64,000 bases of DNA from Pseudoxanthomonas suwonensis. GTDB lineage: Bacteria > Pseudomonadota > Gammaproteobacteria > Xanthomonadales > Xanthomonadaceae. This document shows positions 19,501-28,733 of the stretch, piece after piece. Position numbers and translations under genes: made by a program. Position 1 is the stretch's first letter. Each line of letters opens with the position of its first letter. The notes beneath the pieces are model-generated. The model searched no databases. It was not told the DNA's origin and worked only from the letters and a program-made list of their open reading frames with translations. The stretch spans positions 2,294,001 through 2,358,000 of the forward strand of contig NZ_CP011144.1 in assembly GCF_000972865.1 (NCBI RefSeq). Reading direction: 5' to 3'.

Positions 19501-21256
19501 TCAGGCCCCCGCCCACCGCCAGCGCGCCGCCGCGGTTGGCTTCCGCGCGCAGGCCCAGCGCGGTGCTGAGCGCTTCGTTGGCCCGGCTGCCCAGTCCCAT
19601 CGCCACCGCGCCCTCGTTGGCGTAGGTGCTCGCGCCCACGGCGACGCCGCCGGCGCTGACGTTGCCGGAGCCCATGCTGAGCGAGTCGCTGAGAACGTTG
19701 TAGTTGCCCTGGCCGATGGCGATGCTGGAACTGCCCCAGCCGGTGTCGTTGCCCAGGCCCAGGGCGATGTTCCCGTCGCCTTCGGTGGCGTTGTACGCGC
19801 CGAACACGACGCTGTCCTCGCCGCCGGCCTGGTTGTAGGCGCCCACGGCGATGCTGCCGTCGCCCCGGGCCAGCACGGCGCTGCCGATGGCGATCGAACG
19901 GGTGCCGGCGGCGGTCGCGCCGCCGCTGCTGGCGTCGCCCGTGCCGTCGCCGTCCAGGTCCAGGTCGTCGCCCGCGCCGTCGCCGCCGGCGAACGCCGAC
20001 ACCGCCAGGCTGCCCTGGCCCCAGGCGGTGGCCCGGGTGCCCAGCGCGGCGCTGTCGCTACCGTCCGCGCGGCTGCGGTAGCCGGCCGCGGTGGACTGGT
20101 TGCCGTGGGCGAGATTGCCGACGCCCAGCGCGCTGGCGGCATCGCCCTCGGCCCGGTTGACGTAGCCGAGGGCGGAACTGCCTTCCCCGCTTGCGAGGTT
20201 GCCGACGCCCGCGGCGATCGCGTTGAGGCCGGTGGCACCGTCGTTGTCGTGGTTGCCTGCGGCGGGATCGATGGAGTTGACGCTGTAGTAGTGCAGGTCG
20301 CCGCCGCCCGGGCCGCCACCGCCGACACCGGCGATCGCGGCATTGAGCTGGCCGACGTTGACCGCATCGGTATCCGTGGTGCCAGCGGCGACGTGGATCA
20401 CCTGCCTCGGCGCGCTGCTGGAACCGACGGCAACGGCATGGTCGCGGTCTGCAATGGCCTCGTGGCCGATCGCCGTGCTGCCGACGTTGAGGGCCTGGGA
20501 CCGGTAACCGAAGGCGCTGCTTGCGAACGCGCTGGCGGTGTTGTCGTAGCCCACGGCCGTCGCATGCTGACCATCGGCTTCGGCACCATAACCGACGGCC
20601 ACCGTGTCCGCTGCATTGGCGCGACTGCCGTGTCCCATCGCAATGCTGTTGCTGGCGTTCGCGGCGACCGCCGCATCGCGTCCGATCGCGATCGCGCTGC
20701 TGGCGTCTTCTCCCACCCGCGCGCCTGTCGTCGAACTCCAGCCCGAGCCGAGCGCCACCGAATGGGCCGCGCCTGCGGCGACTTGGCTGTACGTACCAAA
20801 CGCGACGCTGTAGACACTGCTGACGGTGTTGCGCATGCCGAACGCGCTGCTGGCCAGAGCGTTGGCGGCGTTCCCCATGCCGAAGGCACTGCTGTCTCTC
20901 GCATAGGCATTGTTGCCGTATCCGAACGCACTGCTGTACTCACCGCTGGCGACGTTGAGGAAACCGAAGGCGCTACTGATGGCACCCCTGGCGATGTTGG
21001 AGAAACCGAAGGCGCTGCTGCGAAGACCGCTGGCATTGTTCTCTACGCCATAGGCGCTCGCAATGCCGAAGCAAGTAGTGTTGTCCGTGCCGTGCTCGTT
21101 TCCCTGGTTGGTCCAGGGCGCCGACGTGTTCTGCGTGCCGTCGGGGTTCTGGCAAGGCTTGTCGGCGGCGAAGGCGGGCGCGGACAAGGCGGCCAACAGG
21201 GCCAGCGACAGCGGCGACGGCAGGGGCGAGTGGCGACGGGATGGGTGGTGGCGCAT
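16574..21256 (-). CDS. trimeric autotransporter adhesin (YadA-like) with collagen-like stalk and calcium-type loops
   Basis: A 1560-residue surface adhesin. A Sec signal peptide (cleavage near AFA-ADK) is followed by a very long head of YadA-like repeats of the type SSAFGxxNxAxG and SxAVG. The head is broken into modules by neck motifs ([19 protein letters not shown] and two closely similar [15 protein letters not shown] copies). Four Asp/Asn/Gly loops resembling calcium-binding EF/dockerin loops interrupt the head, at about nt 19921-19980, 19450-19494, 18684-18731 and 18088-18135. Near the C-terminus are the motif [19 protein letters not shown], about 32 Gly-X-Y triplets (nt about 17060-17350), a coiled coil, and a YadA-type anchor ending in FGLDL. 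The ATG at 21256 has GGAG upstream and starts the signal peptide. Confidence 0.93.
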   Translation of the reverse strand: MRHHPSRRHSPLPSPLSLALLAALSAPAFAADKPCQNPDGTQNTSAPWTNQGNEHGTDNTTCFGIASAYGVENNASGLRSSAFGFSNIARGAISSAFGFLNVASGEYSSAFGYGNNAYARDSSAFGMGNAANALASSAFGMRNTVSSVYSVAFGTYSQVAAGAAHSVALGSGWSSTTGARVGEDASSAIAIGRDAAVAANASNSIAMGHGSRANAADTVAVGYGAEADGQHATAVGYDNTASAFASSAFGYRSQALNVGSTAIGHEAIADRDHAVAVGSSSAPRQVIHVAAGTTDTDAVNVGQLNAAIAGVGGGGPGGGDLHYYSVNSIDPAAGNHDNDGATGLNAIAAGVGNLASGEGSSALGYVNRAEGDAASALGVGNLAHGNQSTAAGYRSRADGSDSAALGTRATAWGQGSLAVSAFAGGDGAGDDLDLDGDGTGDASSGGATAAGTRSIAIGSAVLARGDGSIAVGAYNQAGGEDSVVFGAYNATEGDGNIALGLGNDTGWGSSSIAIGQGNYNVLSDSLSMGSGNVSAGGVAVGASTYANEGAVAMGLGSRANEALSTALGLRAEANRGGALAVGGGLTGTWVDLDGDGEEDGVLEPTRANGLNAVALGNGAQAGGDYSVAVGIGAQADGRSASAWGVGASAFADFSTAIGFGSLADRAYTVSVGSAGHERQIVNVAAGTQGTDAVNLDQLNAAIEGAGGGGGSPTRFYSVNSANPAADNYGNDGATGADAIAAGVSSLASGDYSSSVGHYNAASGLASHALGGYNTASGEGGSAFGHQNWATALYSSAFGHYNSANASRASAFGTGNVADGVSSSAFGFYARTGADATGALALGGWIDRNNSGDIDHDETTRALGIGSVAVGNAVEAIGIRAAVFGVDSVASGHSSSAVGQRNNAAGSGGSAFGYGNAATASFTSAVGFENQANGLNGSAFGHSNVAGGGNSTAVGFHNQAGNTGSTAVGYSNAASGIATVAIGINNEAIGGNSLAFGWRNIASGTRSSAFGYLNTADGASSSAIGFYAHTGSAATGALAVGGWFDRNGNGMREDDETSQALGAGSVAVGNAVVAAGDYSSAFGVGSRATAVGATALGYGALADRAYTVSVGSAGNERQIVNVAAGTQATDAVNLGQLNSAIAGVTAGASNPYFVADGANDGSDNALATGSNSVAIGPNSVADEDDTVAVGDRRITDVEDAQNGKDAVNLRQLTASMDVLGAGFATWMGGGAGYAGGVFTAPSFSIQGNSYNNVGAAFDAVDAQLTALAAGGGGGTGPQGPAGASAYEVAVNNGFAGTQSEWLASLKGETGATGPQGPQGTPGAQGPAGPQGEPGIAGNDGAQGPAGPQGPAGPQGPQGEPGVQGPAGPQGPQGVAGVDGAPGAPGAQGPAGPQGPQGDPGADGLPLAQVQALVETGDAGTLEAARAFASAQDEQTLSAARTHASSTASQTLTTANAYTDSRFAAWDEQLSQIRGELDWRLGQQDRRIDRQGAMSSASLNMAMNAAGSGSPRGRIAVGVGFQNGEQALSVGYGKRVGRASLSLGAAFSGDEKSGGVGFGLDL

Positions 21257-21302
21257 GGCGGACTCCGGCAGGAATGCCGGCGGTATGCCGGGCATGGTTC
21301 GG

Positions 21303-21332
21303 GTATGCGAAACTCGGACGCACGACAGGACA
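21303..21332 (-). promoter_or_regulatory. putative ECF promoter of the adhesin gene
   Basis: Read on the minus strand: TGTCCTGT at 21332-21325, 15 bases, then CGCATAC at 21309-21303. The start codon of the adhesin is 46 bases further on. The same two elements with the same spacer precede three units of the secreted-protein cluster. Confidence 0.7.
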
Positions 21333-21368
21333 TGCCCGTGCACACGGCCGGGCCGGGGAGTCCGGGGG

Positions 21369-21932
21369 ATGAGCGGCGAAGGCGGTGCGGTCGAAGTGAC
21401 CCGGTTGCTGCAGCGCGCCCGTGCCGGCGAGGCCGGCGCGCTGGACGCCGCCTATGCGGCGGTCTACGAGGAACTCAAGCGCGCCGCCCGCCTGCAACTG
21501 CGCCGTGGCCGCGGCCCGCTGCAAACCACCGCCCTGGTCCACGAGGCCTACCTGAAGCTGGCCGGCGGCGCCGCGCTGGCGGCCAACGACCGCCACCACC
21601 TGCTGGCACTGTCGGCGCGGGCCATGCGCCAGGTGCTGGTCGACCAGGCCCGGCACGCGCAGGCGATCAAGCGCGGCAGCGGCCAGGACGCGCTGACCCT
21701 GACCGCCTCGGTCGGCTCCGGCGAGCAGGCGGTGGTGGAGGTGCTGGCCCTGGACGAACTGCTGGCCTCGCTGCAGAAGGTCGACGCGCGCGCCGCGCAG
21801 ATCGTCGAACTGCGCTACTTCGGCGGCTACGAGGAGGAGGAGATCGCCGACATGCTCGGCATCAGCTACCGCACCGTGCGCCGCGACTGGCGCAAGGCGC
21901 GCGCGTTCCTGCTGGCGGAGCTGGGCGTTTGA
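21369..21932 (+). CDS. ECF-like sigma factor with non-acidic region 2
   Basis: A 187-residue sigma-70 family protein of the ECF-like group. Region 2 contains [14 protein letters not shown] (residues 51-64), and region 4 contains the helix-turn-helix [21 protein letters not shown]. In canonical ECF factors the corresponding part of region 2 is acidic (Asp-Ala-Glu-Asp type) and contacts the core polymerase; here it reads Gln-Thr-Thr-Ala (52-55). Sigma factors with this change are known to be activated by phosphorylation of a Thr by a linked Ser/Thr kinase, for example in Vibrio and Xanthomonas. A kinase gene starts 2 bases after this stop. The ATG at 21369 follows GGGGG. The adhesin gene is divergent, 112 bases away. 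Confidence 0.9.
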   Translation: MSGEGGAVEVTRLLQRARAGEAGALDAAYAAVYEELKRAARLQLRRGRGPLQTTALVHEAYLKLAGGAALAANDRHHLLALSARAMRQVLVDQARHAQAIKRGSGQDALTLTASVGSGEQAVVEVLALDELLASLQKVDARAAQIVELRYFGGYEEEEIADMLGISYRTVRRDWRKARAFLLAELGV

Positions 21933-21934
21933 GC

Positions 21935-24811
21935 ATGGACGAGACCGAGCGCAGGCGCCGCGCCCTGGCGATCTTCGAGGAAGCGGCGGACCTGGAAGGC
22001 GATGCGCGCGAACGCCGGCTCGGCGAGGCCTGCGCGGGCGATGCGAAGCTGCGGGCGCAGGTCGATGCCTTGCTGGCGGCCGACGCCAGCCCGGGCGAGC
22101 CGTTTTCGGGGAACGCGGCCGCCTGGAGCGATGCGTTGCAGGACGGTGTTGCCGGCGCAGGCGAAGACCCGATGCTGGGCCGCGATATCGGCGCGTGGCG
22201 CATCGTGGGCGTGGTCGGCCATGGCGGCATGGGCGCGGTGTACCGGGTCGAGCGCAACGACGGCGCCTACGCCCAGCAGGCGGCGCTGAAGCTGATCCGC
22301 AGCGGCGCCGATTCGATGGCCGCGCGCGAACGCTTCCTGCGCGAGCGCCAGACCCTGGCGCGGCTGCAGCATCCGCATGTCGCCACGCTGCTCGACGGCG
22401 GCTTCAGCGCCGCGGGCGATCCGTACTTCGTCATGGAATACGTGGACGGCATCCCCATCGACCGCTGGTGCGACGAACGCCGGCTCGACCTGCGCGAACG
22501 GGCCAAGCTGTTCCTGCAGGTGCTGGACGCGGTGCGCTACGCCCACCGCAACCTGGTGGTCCACCGCGACCTGAAGCCGTCCAACCTGCTGGTGGACGCC
22601 GATGGCCGGGTCAAGCTGCTGGACTTCGGCATCGCCAAGCAACTGGAGGCGGGCGACGCCACCCGCACCTCCGACCGCGCGCTGACCTTCGAGTACGCCT
22701 CGCCGGAACAGCTGCACGACGCGCCCATCACCACCGCCACCGACGTCTGGCAACTGGGCATCGTGCTGCACCGGCTGCTGTCCGGCGCGCATCCGTTCGG
22801 CCTGAGCCGCGACACGCCACTGGCCAGGCAACTGCAGCAACTGGAACGCGAGCCGGAGCCGTTGACCAAGGCGGCATCGCGCGCGACGGCCGAGCAGGCG
22901 GCGCAGCGCGGCGGACAAACACCTGCGGCCTTGGCCAAGGCCCTGCGCGGCAACCTGTCGGCGATCGTCGAAGCCTGCCTGCGGCGCGAGCCGGAGGCAC
23001 GCTACGCCTCGGCCGAAGCCATCGCCGCCGACCTGCGCGCGTGGCTGGACGACCGCCCGATCGCGGCCGTGCGCCTGGGCCGCGGCGAGCGCACGCGCTT
23101 GTGGCTCAGGCGCAACCGCGCGCTGGCGGTGTCGATGGCCGCGGTGGCGGTCGCCCTGCTGGCCGGCACCGGCGTGGCCCTGTGGCAGGCCCGCGAGGCG
23201 CGCGAGCAGGCGCGCCTCGCCGAGCGCGAGGGCGCGAACGCGCGCGCGGCGCTGGCGTTCCTGACCGACACGCTGGCCGCGGCCGGTCCCGAGCAGGCGA
23301 TGGCCACCGAGGTCAGCGTGCGCGAACTGCTCGACAAGGCGCGCGGGCAGCTGGACCGGCGCGGCGCGGTCGATCCGGCCATCCTGCAGCCGGTGCAGCG
23401 CATGCTCGGCCATCTGTACGGCAACCTCGGCGAACCGGAGATCGCGAACGACCTGTTCACGCGGGGATTGGCCGGGGTCGAGCCTGCCACGCGCGACGAA
23501 GCCCTCGCGCTCGCCAACGACCTCTCGGCCCAGGTCGATGCGCTGTCCTCGCTCGAGCGGGGGCAGGACGCGCTGGCGGCGGCGCGGCACGCGGTTGCGC
23601 TGCGCGAGCGGTTCGCGCCCGGCGATGCGCTGCAGCGGATGCGCGCGGCCGACGACCTTGCCACCGGCTATTACGCGGCGGACGACTACGACAGCGCGGC
23701 GACGCACTGGCAGCGCGCGGTCGAGGAGGCGTCGGTGCTGCCCGATGCGTCGGCCGGCGAAGTGATCGGCGTCCACCATAGTCTGGCCAACCTGCTGCGC
23801 GAGCAGGGCGATACCGCCGGCGCACTGAGGCTGACCGCGGAAGGGCTCGCGTCGGCCGACCGGCTGCAGGTGCCCGCCAGGTCGCCGCTGCGCGTCCCGT
23901 TGCTGCGGATCCGCGCCGATGCGCAGATCGCGAACGGCGACATCGCGGCGGCGGAGAAGACCGCGCGCGAGGGAATCGCACTGCAGTCGGCGGTCGTCGG
24001 TGGCGGTGGCGCGGAGATGGGGGCCTTGTACAACTCGCTTGGCCTGGTCCTTTTCGAGCAGGGCCGCTTCCGCGACGCGGCCGACGCGTTCGCCCGGGGC
24101 GGCGAGCTGCTCGCCGCCTCGGGCCAGGCGCCGATGAAGAGCGCGGCGACGATCGCGAACGTGGCCGGCGCGTGGGAGAGCGCGGGCGACTATGCGCGGG
24201 CGCGCGAGTTCTACGACCGTGCCGTCGCCCTGCTCGACCGCGCCGACGTGCCTGCGGAGAACATGGTCAGGCGCAGCCTGCTGCGCAACTACGCGCGGGT
24301 GTTGTTCTTCACCGGCCATGGCGACGACGCGCACGCGCTGCTCGAGCGGCTGCTGCAGCAAGCGCGCGCGCTGGACGGCGAGGATTCCCTGGAAACGGCC
24401 TGGGTCGTCTGGCAGCAACTGGTCCTGGCCCGACGCCAGCGCGATGCCGCGCGCGGACTCCCGCTGCTCGAGGACGCGCGCCGGCGCTGGGCCGCGCAGG
24501 TGCCGCCGGAGCACCTCGTGTTCGCGCATGCGCTGGTGACCGGCGCCGTGTTCGCCGAATCCGGCGGCGACTTCGCCTCGGCCGAGCGCGACCTGCGCGA
24601 GGCGATGCGGCGTTTCGAGGCGGCGGGCAACAAGCCGGTGGACCTGGCGACGACCCGTGCGACGCTGGCGCGCCTGCGGCTGGCGCAGGGCGACCGCGCC
24701 GAGGCGCGCCGCCTGCTCGACCAGGCATTGCCGGTGTTGCGCGAGGGCGTGCTGCCGACGCATGTCGGCCGCGCCGAGGCCGAGGCGCTGTCGACGCGGA
24801 TCGGACCATGA
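21935..24811 (+). CDS. transmembrane Ser/Thr protein kinase with periplasmic TPR-like region
   Basis: A 958-residue kinase. A helical N-terminal part of about 85 residues precedes a Hanks-type kinase domain with all key residues: GHGGMGAVY (about 95-103), Lys119 in ALKLI, HRDLKPSN (210-217) and DFG (Asp230-Gly232). It should therefore be active. One membrane helix lies at about 395-415 (VSMAAVAVALLAGTGVALW). The rest, about 540 residues, is built of TPR-like helical repeats and should face the periplasm as a sensor. It is translationally linked to the sigma factor gene, so phosphorylation of that sigma factor is the simplest inferred role. Confidence 0.93.
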   Translation: MDETERRRRALAIFEEAADLEGDARERRLGEACAGDAKLRAQVDALLAADASPGEPFSGNAAAWSDALQDGVAGAGEDPMLGRDIGAWRIVGVVGHGGMGAVYRVERNDGAYAQQAALKLIRSGADSMAARERFLRERQTLARLQHPHVATLLDGGFSAAGDPYFVMEYVDGIPIDRWCDERRLDLRERAKLFLQVLDAVRYAHRNLVVHRDLKPSNLLVDADGRVKLLDFGIAKQLEAGDATRTSDRALTFEYASPEQLHDAPITTATDVWQLGIVLHRLLSGAHPFGLSRDTPLARQLQQLEREPEPLTKAASRATAEQAAQRGGQTPAALAKALRGNLSAIVEACLRREPEARYASAEAIAADLRAWLDDRPIAAVRLGRGERTRLWLRRNRALAVSMAAVAVALLAGTGVALWQAREAREQARLAEREGANARAALAFLTDTLAAAGPEQAMATEVSVRELLDKARGQLDRRGAVDPAILQPVQRMLGHLYGNLGEPEIANDLFTRGLAGVEPATRDEALALANDLSAQVDALSSLERGQDALAAARHAVALRERFAPGDALQRMRAADDLATGYYAADDYDSAATHWQRAVEEASVLPDASAGEVIGVHHSLANLLREQGDTAGALRLTAEGLASADRLQVPARSPLRVPLLRIRADAQIANGDIAAAEKTAREGIALQSAVVGGGGAEMGALYNSLGLVLFEQGRFRDAADAFARGGELLAASGQAPMKSAATIANVAGAWESAGDYARAREFYDRAVALLDRADVPAENMVRRSLLRNYARVLFFTGHGDDAHALLERLLQQARALDGEDSLETAWVVWQQLVLARRQRDAARGLPLLEDARRRWAAQVPPEHLVFAHALVTGAVFAESGGDFASAERDLREAMRRFEAAGNKPVDLATTRATLARLRLAQGDRAEARRLLDQALPVLREGVLPTHVGRAEAEALSTRIGP

Positions 24812-24914
24812 CGCAGCGCGCCCGGTTCGCCACGCGTCGCCGGCCCGCGCCCGGAACGAACGGGATCGGATAGTCTCGCCCGCGTCGGCACGTCTGCCGA
24901 AGGGAGACCTCGTC

Positions 24915-25382
24915 ATGGCCTTGTCGCTGCCGCGTGCCGTCGCCGTCGCCACCGCCGTGGCCGGCACGCTCGATATCCTGGCCGCCTTCCTCCTGGCGTG
25001 GCTGGCAGGGATCGGGCCGGCCGCCGTGCTGCGCTTCGTCGCGAGCGGTCCGTTCCCGGCCGCGACCAAGGGCGGCGCGCACTGGGCCGTCGTGGGACTG
25101 GCCGTCCACTACGGGATCATGACGGCGATGGCGCTGGTGTTCCTGGCCGCCGCCCGCCGGCTCCCGGCGATCGCCGCCCGGCCATTGGCCTGGGGGATGA
25201 CCTATGGCTTGGGCCTGTGGGTGGTCATGTACTGGATCGTGCGGCCGCTGCGCTGGCCCGGCATGTGGCCACGCATCGGGCTGGCCACGACGGTGCCGGA
25301 ACTCGTCTGTCACATGGTGCTGGTGGGCCTGACCTTCGGCATCGTCGCCCGCGCGATGCTCGCCAGGCCCGGCCGCAGCTGA
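24915..25382 (+). CDS. small integral membrane protein, 155 residues
   Basis: Four hydrophobic segments are visible, near residues 8-35, 58-82, 90-110 and 128-148, with little soluble sequence. AGGGAGACC lies just upstream of the ATG at 24915. The layout resembles small YagU/DUF1440-like membrane proteins, but I cannot assign it firmly. It follows the kinase gene by 103 bases on the same strand and could be read through from it. No copy of the TGTCCTGT/CGCATAC promoter lies before it. Function unknown. Confidence 0.7.
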   Translation: MALSLPRAVAVATAVAGTLDILAAFLLAWLAGIGPAAVLRFVASGPFPAATKGGAHWAVVGLAVHYGIMTAMALVFLAAARRLPAIAARPLAWGMTYGLGLWVVMYWIVRPLRWPGMWPRIGLATTVPELVCHMVLVGLTFGIVARAMLARPGRS

Positions 25383-25435
25383 CTGCACGGGAGGCGTGGC
25401 GTCCCTGCCACGATCCGGCCCCGCGCCACCGCCGC

Positions 25436-27082
25436 TCACTGCAGCTTGAACGCACCGGTCAGGGTCACGCCGTAGATCGCGCCGTCGCGGCCGATGCGCC
25501 AGCTCGGGCCCTGCGCGGTACCGCCGCTCCTGTCTTCGATGTCCCAGCGGCCGTCGATGTCCAGGTTGTGGCCGGGCAGGCGCGTGGTCCAGAGCAGGGT
25601 GCCGGTGCGGCCGTCGAGTCCGTGCACGCGGAAGTCGTGCTTGCCGTCCCCGGCGGGCACGCGTTCGGACAGGTAGAACGCGCCGCCGGACGAGGCCAGC
25701 AACCGCGTTTCCGCCGGGACGGGGCGGCGCCAGGCCGGCTTGCCGTCGGCCAGCCGATGGCCCCACAGCTCGCGGTCGCCGCCGCTGCGGACCTCGACCA
25801 CCAGCACGTCGCCCGCGGCGATGCGGGTGGCGACCCGTCGGCCGCGGACGGGGGCCGTGGTCCACAGCGTGGCGCCGGTGCGCGGATCGAGCGCGCGCAG
25901 TCCCTCGCCATCGGGATCGCGGCCGATGCCGACCGTGCCCAGCAGTCCGTCGACGCGGATGATCACCTTGCCGCCGGCGACCATCGGCGTGCCGTCGTCG
26001 GAGCGGTAGGCCACCGTGTTGTTGGTGTTGCGCTCGACCATGGGCTGGTCGGTGTGCCGCCACAGCGTCTGGCCCGTGCGCAGGTCGATGGCGTGCAGCT
26101 GCCGGGTCGGGAAGCCGGGCTGGCCCAGGCTGCGCGCGGTCACGAACATCACCCCGCCGGACGCGGCCGGCGCACTGAACGTGGGCTTGTACTGCGGGTC
26201 GAGGTCGTTGCCCATGGCCAGGCCGAAACCGCGGTTCTGCCACAGTTCGCGGTCCAGCGCGGGCGACAGCGCGGTGATGTAGCTCACGCCCTCGGGCGTG
26301 GACTGGTTGACCACGGTGAACACCTCGCCCGGGTGGCGCATCGGCCCGCGCCTGGCGGGCGTGAGCGTGCGCACGATGCGCCCGGCCCGGACGTCGATGA
26401 CGTAGTGGTCGGTCGGGCCGCCGTCGTTGCGCGGATAGACCAGCAGCACTTCGCCCGACGGCAGTTCATGGAACCCCACGCTGCCCATCGAGCCGCGCCG
26501 CCCGCCCTCCCGGCAGATGCCGGCGATCCGCCAGACGGTCTTGCCGGTGCCCGCGTCCAGTGCGGAGATGCCTTCGTTGCCGTCGTTGTTGCAGCTGCCG
26601 GTCAGCACCAGGTTGCCGACCAGGAACGGCGACCACGCGCCCCACCAGCCCGGCTTGGTCTCCCATGCCTTCCGCGGCGCGGCGAGGATCGGCGGCGCGG
26701 GGAACTCGCGGCTGTTGCAGGTGGTGCCGTAGGTGCGGCTCATCGTGGACGCGTCGGCGCAGACCACGGCGGGCGCGGCGGCGCGCAGGCGGGCGATGGC
26801 GGCCTCGCGCGCGGCGGGCGAGTCGTCCGCGACGGGCACCGGCCCGACCGCGACCGGTACCCCGTCCTGCGGCGCCGTGGCCGGCTGGCCGTCCAGCCCC
26901 TGTTCGAGCGGCCGGGCGACGGTGTGCGCCGTCTTGTCCTCGGCCTTCTTCCTGATCTCCTGTTTCGTCCGCTCGACGGTGCGCTTGAACAGGCCGCCCA
27001 GGTCCTGCGCGGTGGCGGGGCCGGCCGGCGACAAAGCGACGGCGGCCAGCAGGAAAAGGAAAATCAGGAGATGCTTCTTCAT
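25436..27082 (-). CDS. secreted PQQ-like beta-propeller protein with LFKRT N-terminal motif
   Basis: A 548-residue exported protein. Signal peptide (cleavage near ATA-QDL), then LFKRTVERTKQEIRKKAED (31-49), a charged helix, then a low-complexity stretch and a beta-propeller. PQQ-type blades are visible as repeated GxxLWxT motifs (TGKTVWRI, TGQTLWRHT, TGATLWTT, TGTLLWTT). Cys pairs near residues 107-122 and in GSCNNDG may form disulfides. No PQQ-binding or catalytic residues can be named; many such proteins are scaffolds. The same LFKRT motif occurs in the NHL-propeller protein two genes upstream. It starts 54 bases after the upstream lipoprotein gene and has no promoter motif of its own, so it is probably its co-transcript. 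Confidence 0.8.
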   Translation of the reverse strand: MKKHLLIFLFLLAAVALSPAGPATAQDLGGLFKRTVERTKQEIRKKAEDKTAHTVARPLEQGLDGQPATAPQDGVPVAVGPVPVADDSPAAREAAIARLRAAAPAVVCADASTMSRTYGTTCNSREFPAPPILAAPRKAWETKPGWWGAWSPFLVGNLVLTGSCNNDGNEGISALDAGTGKTVWRIAGICREGGRRGSMGSVGFHELPSGEVLLVYPRNDGGPTDHYVIDVRAGRIVRTLTPARRGPMRHPGEVFTVVNQSTPEGVSYITALSPALDRELWQNRGFGLAMGNDLDPQYKPTFSAPAASGGVMFVTARSLGQPGFPTRQLHAIDLRTGQTLWRHTDQPMVERNTNNTVAYRSDDGTPMVAGGKVIIRVDGLLGTVGIGRDPDGEGLRALDPRTGATLWTTAPVRGRRVATRIAAGDVLVVEVRSGGDRELWGHRLADGKPAWRRPVPAETRLLASSGGAFYLSERVPAGDGKHDFRVHGLDGRTGTLLWTTRLPGHNLDIDGRWDIEDRSGGTAQGPSWRIGRDGAIYGVTLTGAFKLQ

Positions 27083-27136
27083 GATGCGTACCCATTCGCG
27101 TTCGATGTCCCGGCCCTGTCATCCCCGGCCGTACCA

Positions 27137-28528
27137 TCAGTCCCTGCAGCTGTCGATGGGCGTGAGCGTGCACATCTCGTCGCCGGTCGTCTGCGCCAAC
27201 CCGCCACTCGTGCGGGTGGCGCCTTCGGCCTGAACCTGCATCGTGCCCGGCTTGCCCTCGCCATCGGGAAAGGTGATGGCATAGGTGCCCGATCCGCCCC
27301 AATGCACGCCCGCGGACGATGGCGTGCGCACGATCCTCGTGGTGCCGGTCAGTCCGCCGCTGAGTTCATGGCCGAACAACGGGCCGTTCAGCACGAAGCT
27401 GGTGCGGATGTCGCACACGTCCTGTTCGATCGGATCGTGGCCGCCGCAGCTGAAATGGAAGGACCTCCCGCCGCAGGAAGGCACCCGGTTCCTGAGTTCC
27501 TGCAGGGTCGTCCGGTTCAGTCCATCGATGTCCGCCTGCGCCTTGTCGACCAGCGGCCCCAGGGCGACGCCCACGATCTTGACCGCACCCTTGCCGGCGC
27601 TGGAGATCAGGTTGCCCAGCGTCCCGGATGCCGAGCCCACCGCGTTGCCGACGATGTGCGCCTTGGCGCCGTCGATCAGGTCCAGGATGCGGTCCTTCTC
27701 GCCCGGGTTCTGCTCGTAGAATCTCCTGGTCAACGGATTGGTCGGGTTCTCCGCACAGGCGCGCAGCCTGTCGAGTTCGTCCAGCATCTTCGGGGTCTTG
27801 TCGGAAAGCCTGGCGAATGCCTCGGCGGCCTTCAACGCATCCAGCGCCTTGGTGATGCCGCCGCCCGCCTTTTCGCCGAAGGCCGTTCCCACGACGGCAT
27901 CGCGCGCCTCGTCCCCCGCCTGGCCGATGGCCCAGTTGTAGACGATCTCCATGAAGCCGCCGTCGTCGTTGACGGCATTGGGTCCGGCGTATTCGCGCAG
28001 TTGCTGGGCATGGGCCGAAGCGATGAAGAAGTCGATCAGGCCCATCGAGGGAGCGGCCCGCGCCGGTTCGGCGAGCGACGCAAGCGCTTCCGGCGGCAGG
28101 TCGGCCAGATCGACGTAGTAGCGGAACGTGCCGGATATCCGCTGCGGCGTGATCGAGGATGCAAGCACTTCGAACGGCTTGACCTCGTCCGCGCCGACGC
28201 GCCGGGCGCGGATGCCGGCGCGGTACACGTCGCCCCAGGGATAGGTCATGACCAGCTGCACCAGCCCGGGCTCCGGTTGGCTGGTCTGCGAGGTGGTCAG
28301 CGCCAGCAAACGCGCTTCGGCCGGCTCGATGCCGGCGGCGATGAGCCGTTCGACGACGGCCGGGTCCGGCGTGCCGTGCGGGTCCGGTGCCGGCGCGGGA
28401 CCAGTGGGCAAGTCCTGGGCCGCGGACATCGTGGCGGGCGCGTCCTGCGGGCCGCGCGAACATGCGGTCGCCAGCAGCAGGCCGGCGCAACACAGCAGGA
28501 CCGTGGCGACGGAGTTCCGGTACGACAT
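27137..28528 (-). CDS. lipoprotein of unknown function, 463 residues
   Basis: A lipobox is present (LLATACSRG, Cys at about 23). The mature protein has a Pro/Ala linker, then a region beginning DPAVVERLIAAGIEPAEARL, a helical middle part with a Gly/Ala-rich hydrophobic stretch (GNAVGSASGTLGNLISSAGK), and a Cys-containing beta-rich C-terminal part with GGSGTYAITF and the ending CTLTPIDSCRD. A similar ending (TLTPAEPCD) occurs in the lipoprotein at 30286-31959. I do not recognise the family. It is the first gene of a two-gene unit with the PQQ-propeller gene and has a putative ECF promoter upstream. Confidence 0.75.
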   Translation of the reverse strand: MSYRNSVATVLLCCAGLLLATACSRGPQDAPATMSAAQDLPTGPAPAPDPHGTPDPAVVERLIAAGIEPAEARLLALTTSQTSQPEPGLVQLVMTYPWGDVYRAGIRARRVGADEVKPFEVLASSITPQRISGTFRYYVDLADLPPEALASLAEPARAAPSMGLIDFFIASAHAQQLREYAGPNAVNDDGGFMEIVYNWAIGQAGDEARDAVVGTAFGEKAGGGITKALDALKAAEAFARLSDKTPKMLDELDRLRACAENPTNPLTRRFYEQNPGEKDRILDLIDGAKAHIVGNAVGSASGTLGNLISSAGKGAVKIVGVALGPLVDKAQADIDGLNRTTLQELRNRVPSCGGRSFHFSCGGHDPIEQDVCDIRTSFVLNGPLFGHELSGGLTGTTRIVRTPSSAGVHWGGSGTYAITFPDGEGKPGTMQVQAEGATRTSGGLAQTTGDEMCTLTPIDSCRD

Positions 28529-28558
28529 GGCGCGTCCTCGGTGATGGTCTTGTCTGCT

Positions 28559-28588
28559 GTATGCGTAGACACGCCGGGAGACAGGACA
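28559..28588 (-). promoter_or_regulatory. putative ECF promoter of the lipoprotein/PQQ-propeller unit
   Basis: On the minus strand TGTCCTGT at 28588-28581, 15 bases, CGCATAC at 28565-28559, then 30 bases to the ATG at 28528. Both elements and the spacer length equal those before the adhesin. Confidence 0.7.
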
Positions 28589-28733
28589 ACCGCTTGGCGC
28601 GCGTGGTCGGTCGGTAGTCGAGCAAGCGCAAGTCGCGGGCGATGCATTCAGGCCTTCCTCGCGCAGGCGGTCGGGTTCAGCCCGAGGCGCGGGACGGAAT
28701 CATGGCGCGATGTCCGGGTTGGACTGGGGCAGG

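Noticed and set aside
16514..24811. A 2765-codon open frame on the plus strand running antisense to the adhesin and into the kinase gene
   Set aside because: It is antisense to a well-supported adhesin in its first 5 kb; only the part from 21935 has protein-like motifs. GC-rich codons with few stops make such frames common here.
27083..27136. A fifth ECF promoter before the PQQ-propeller gene
   Set aside because: GATGCGTAC resembles a box only loosely and TGTCCTGT is missing; the 54-base gap fits co-transcription with the upstream lipoprotein gene.
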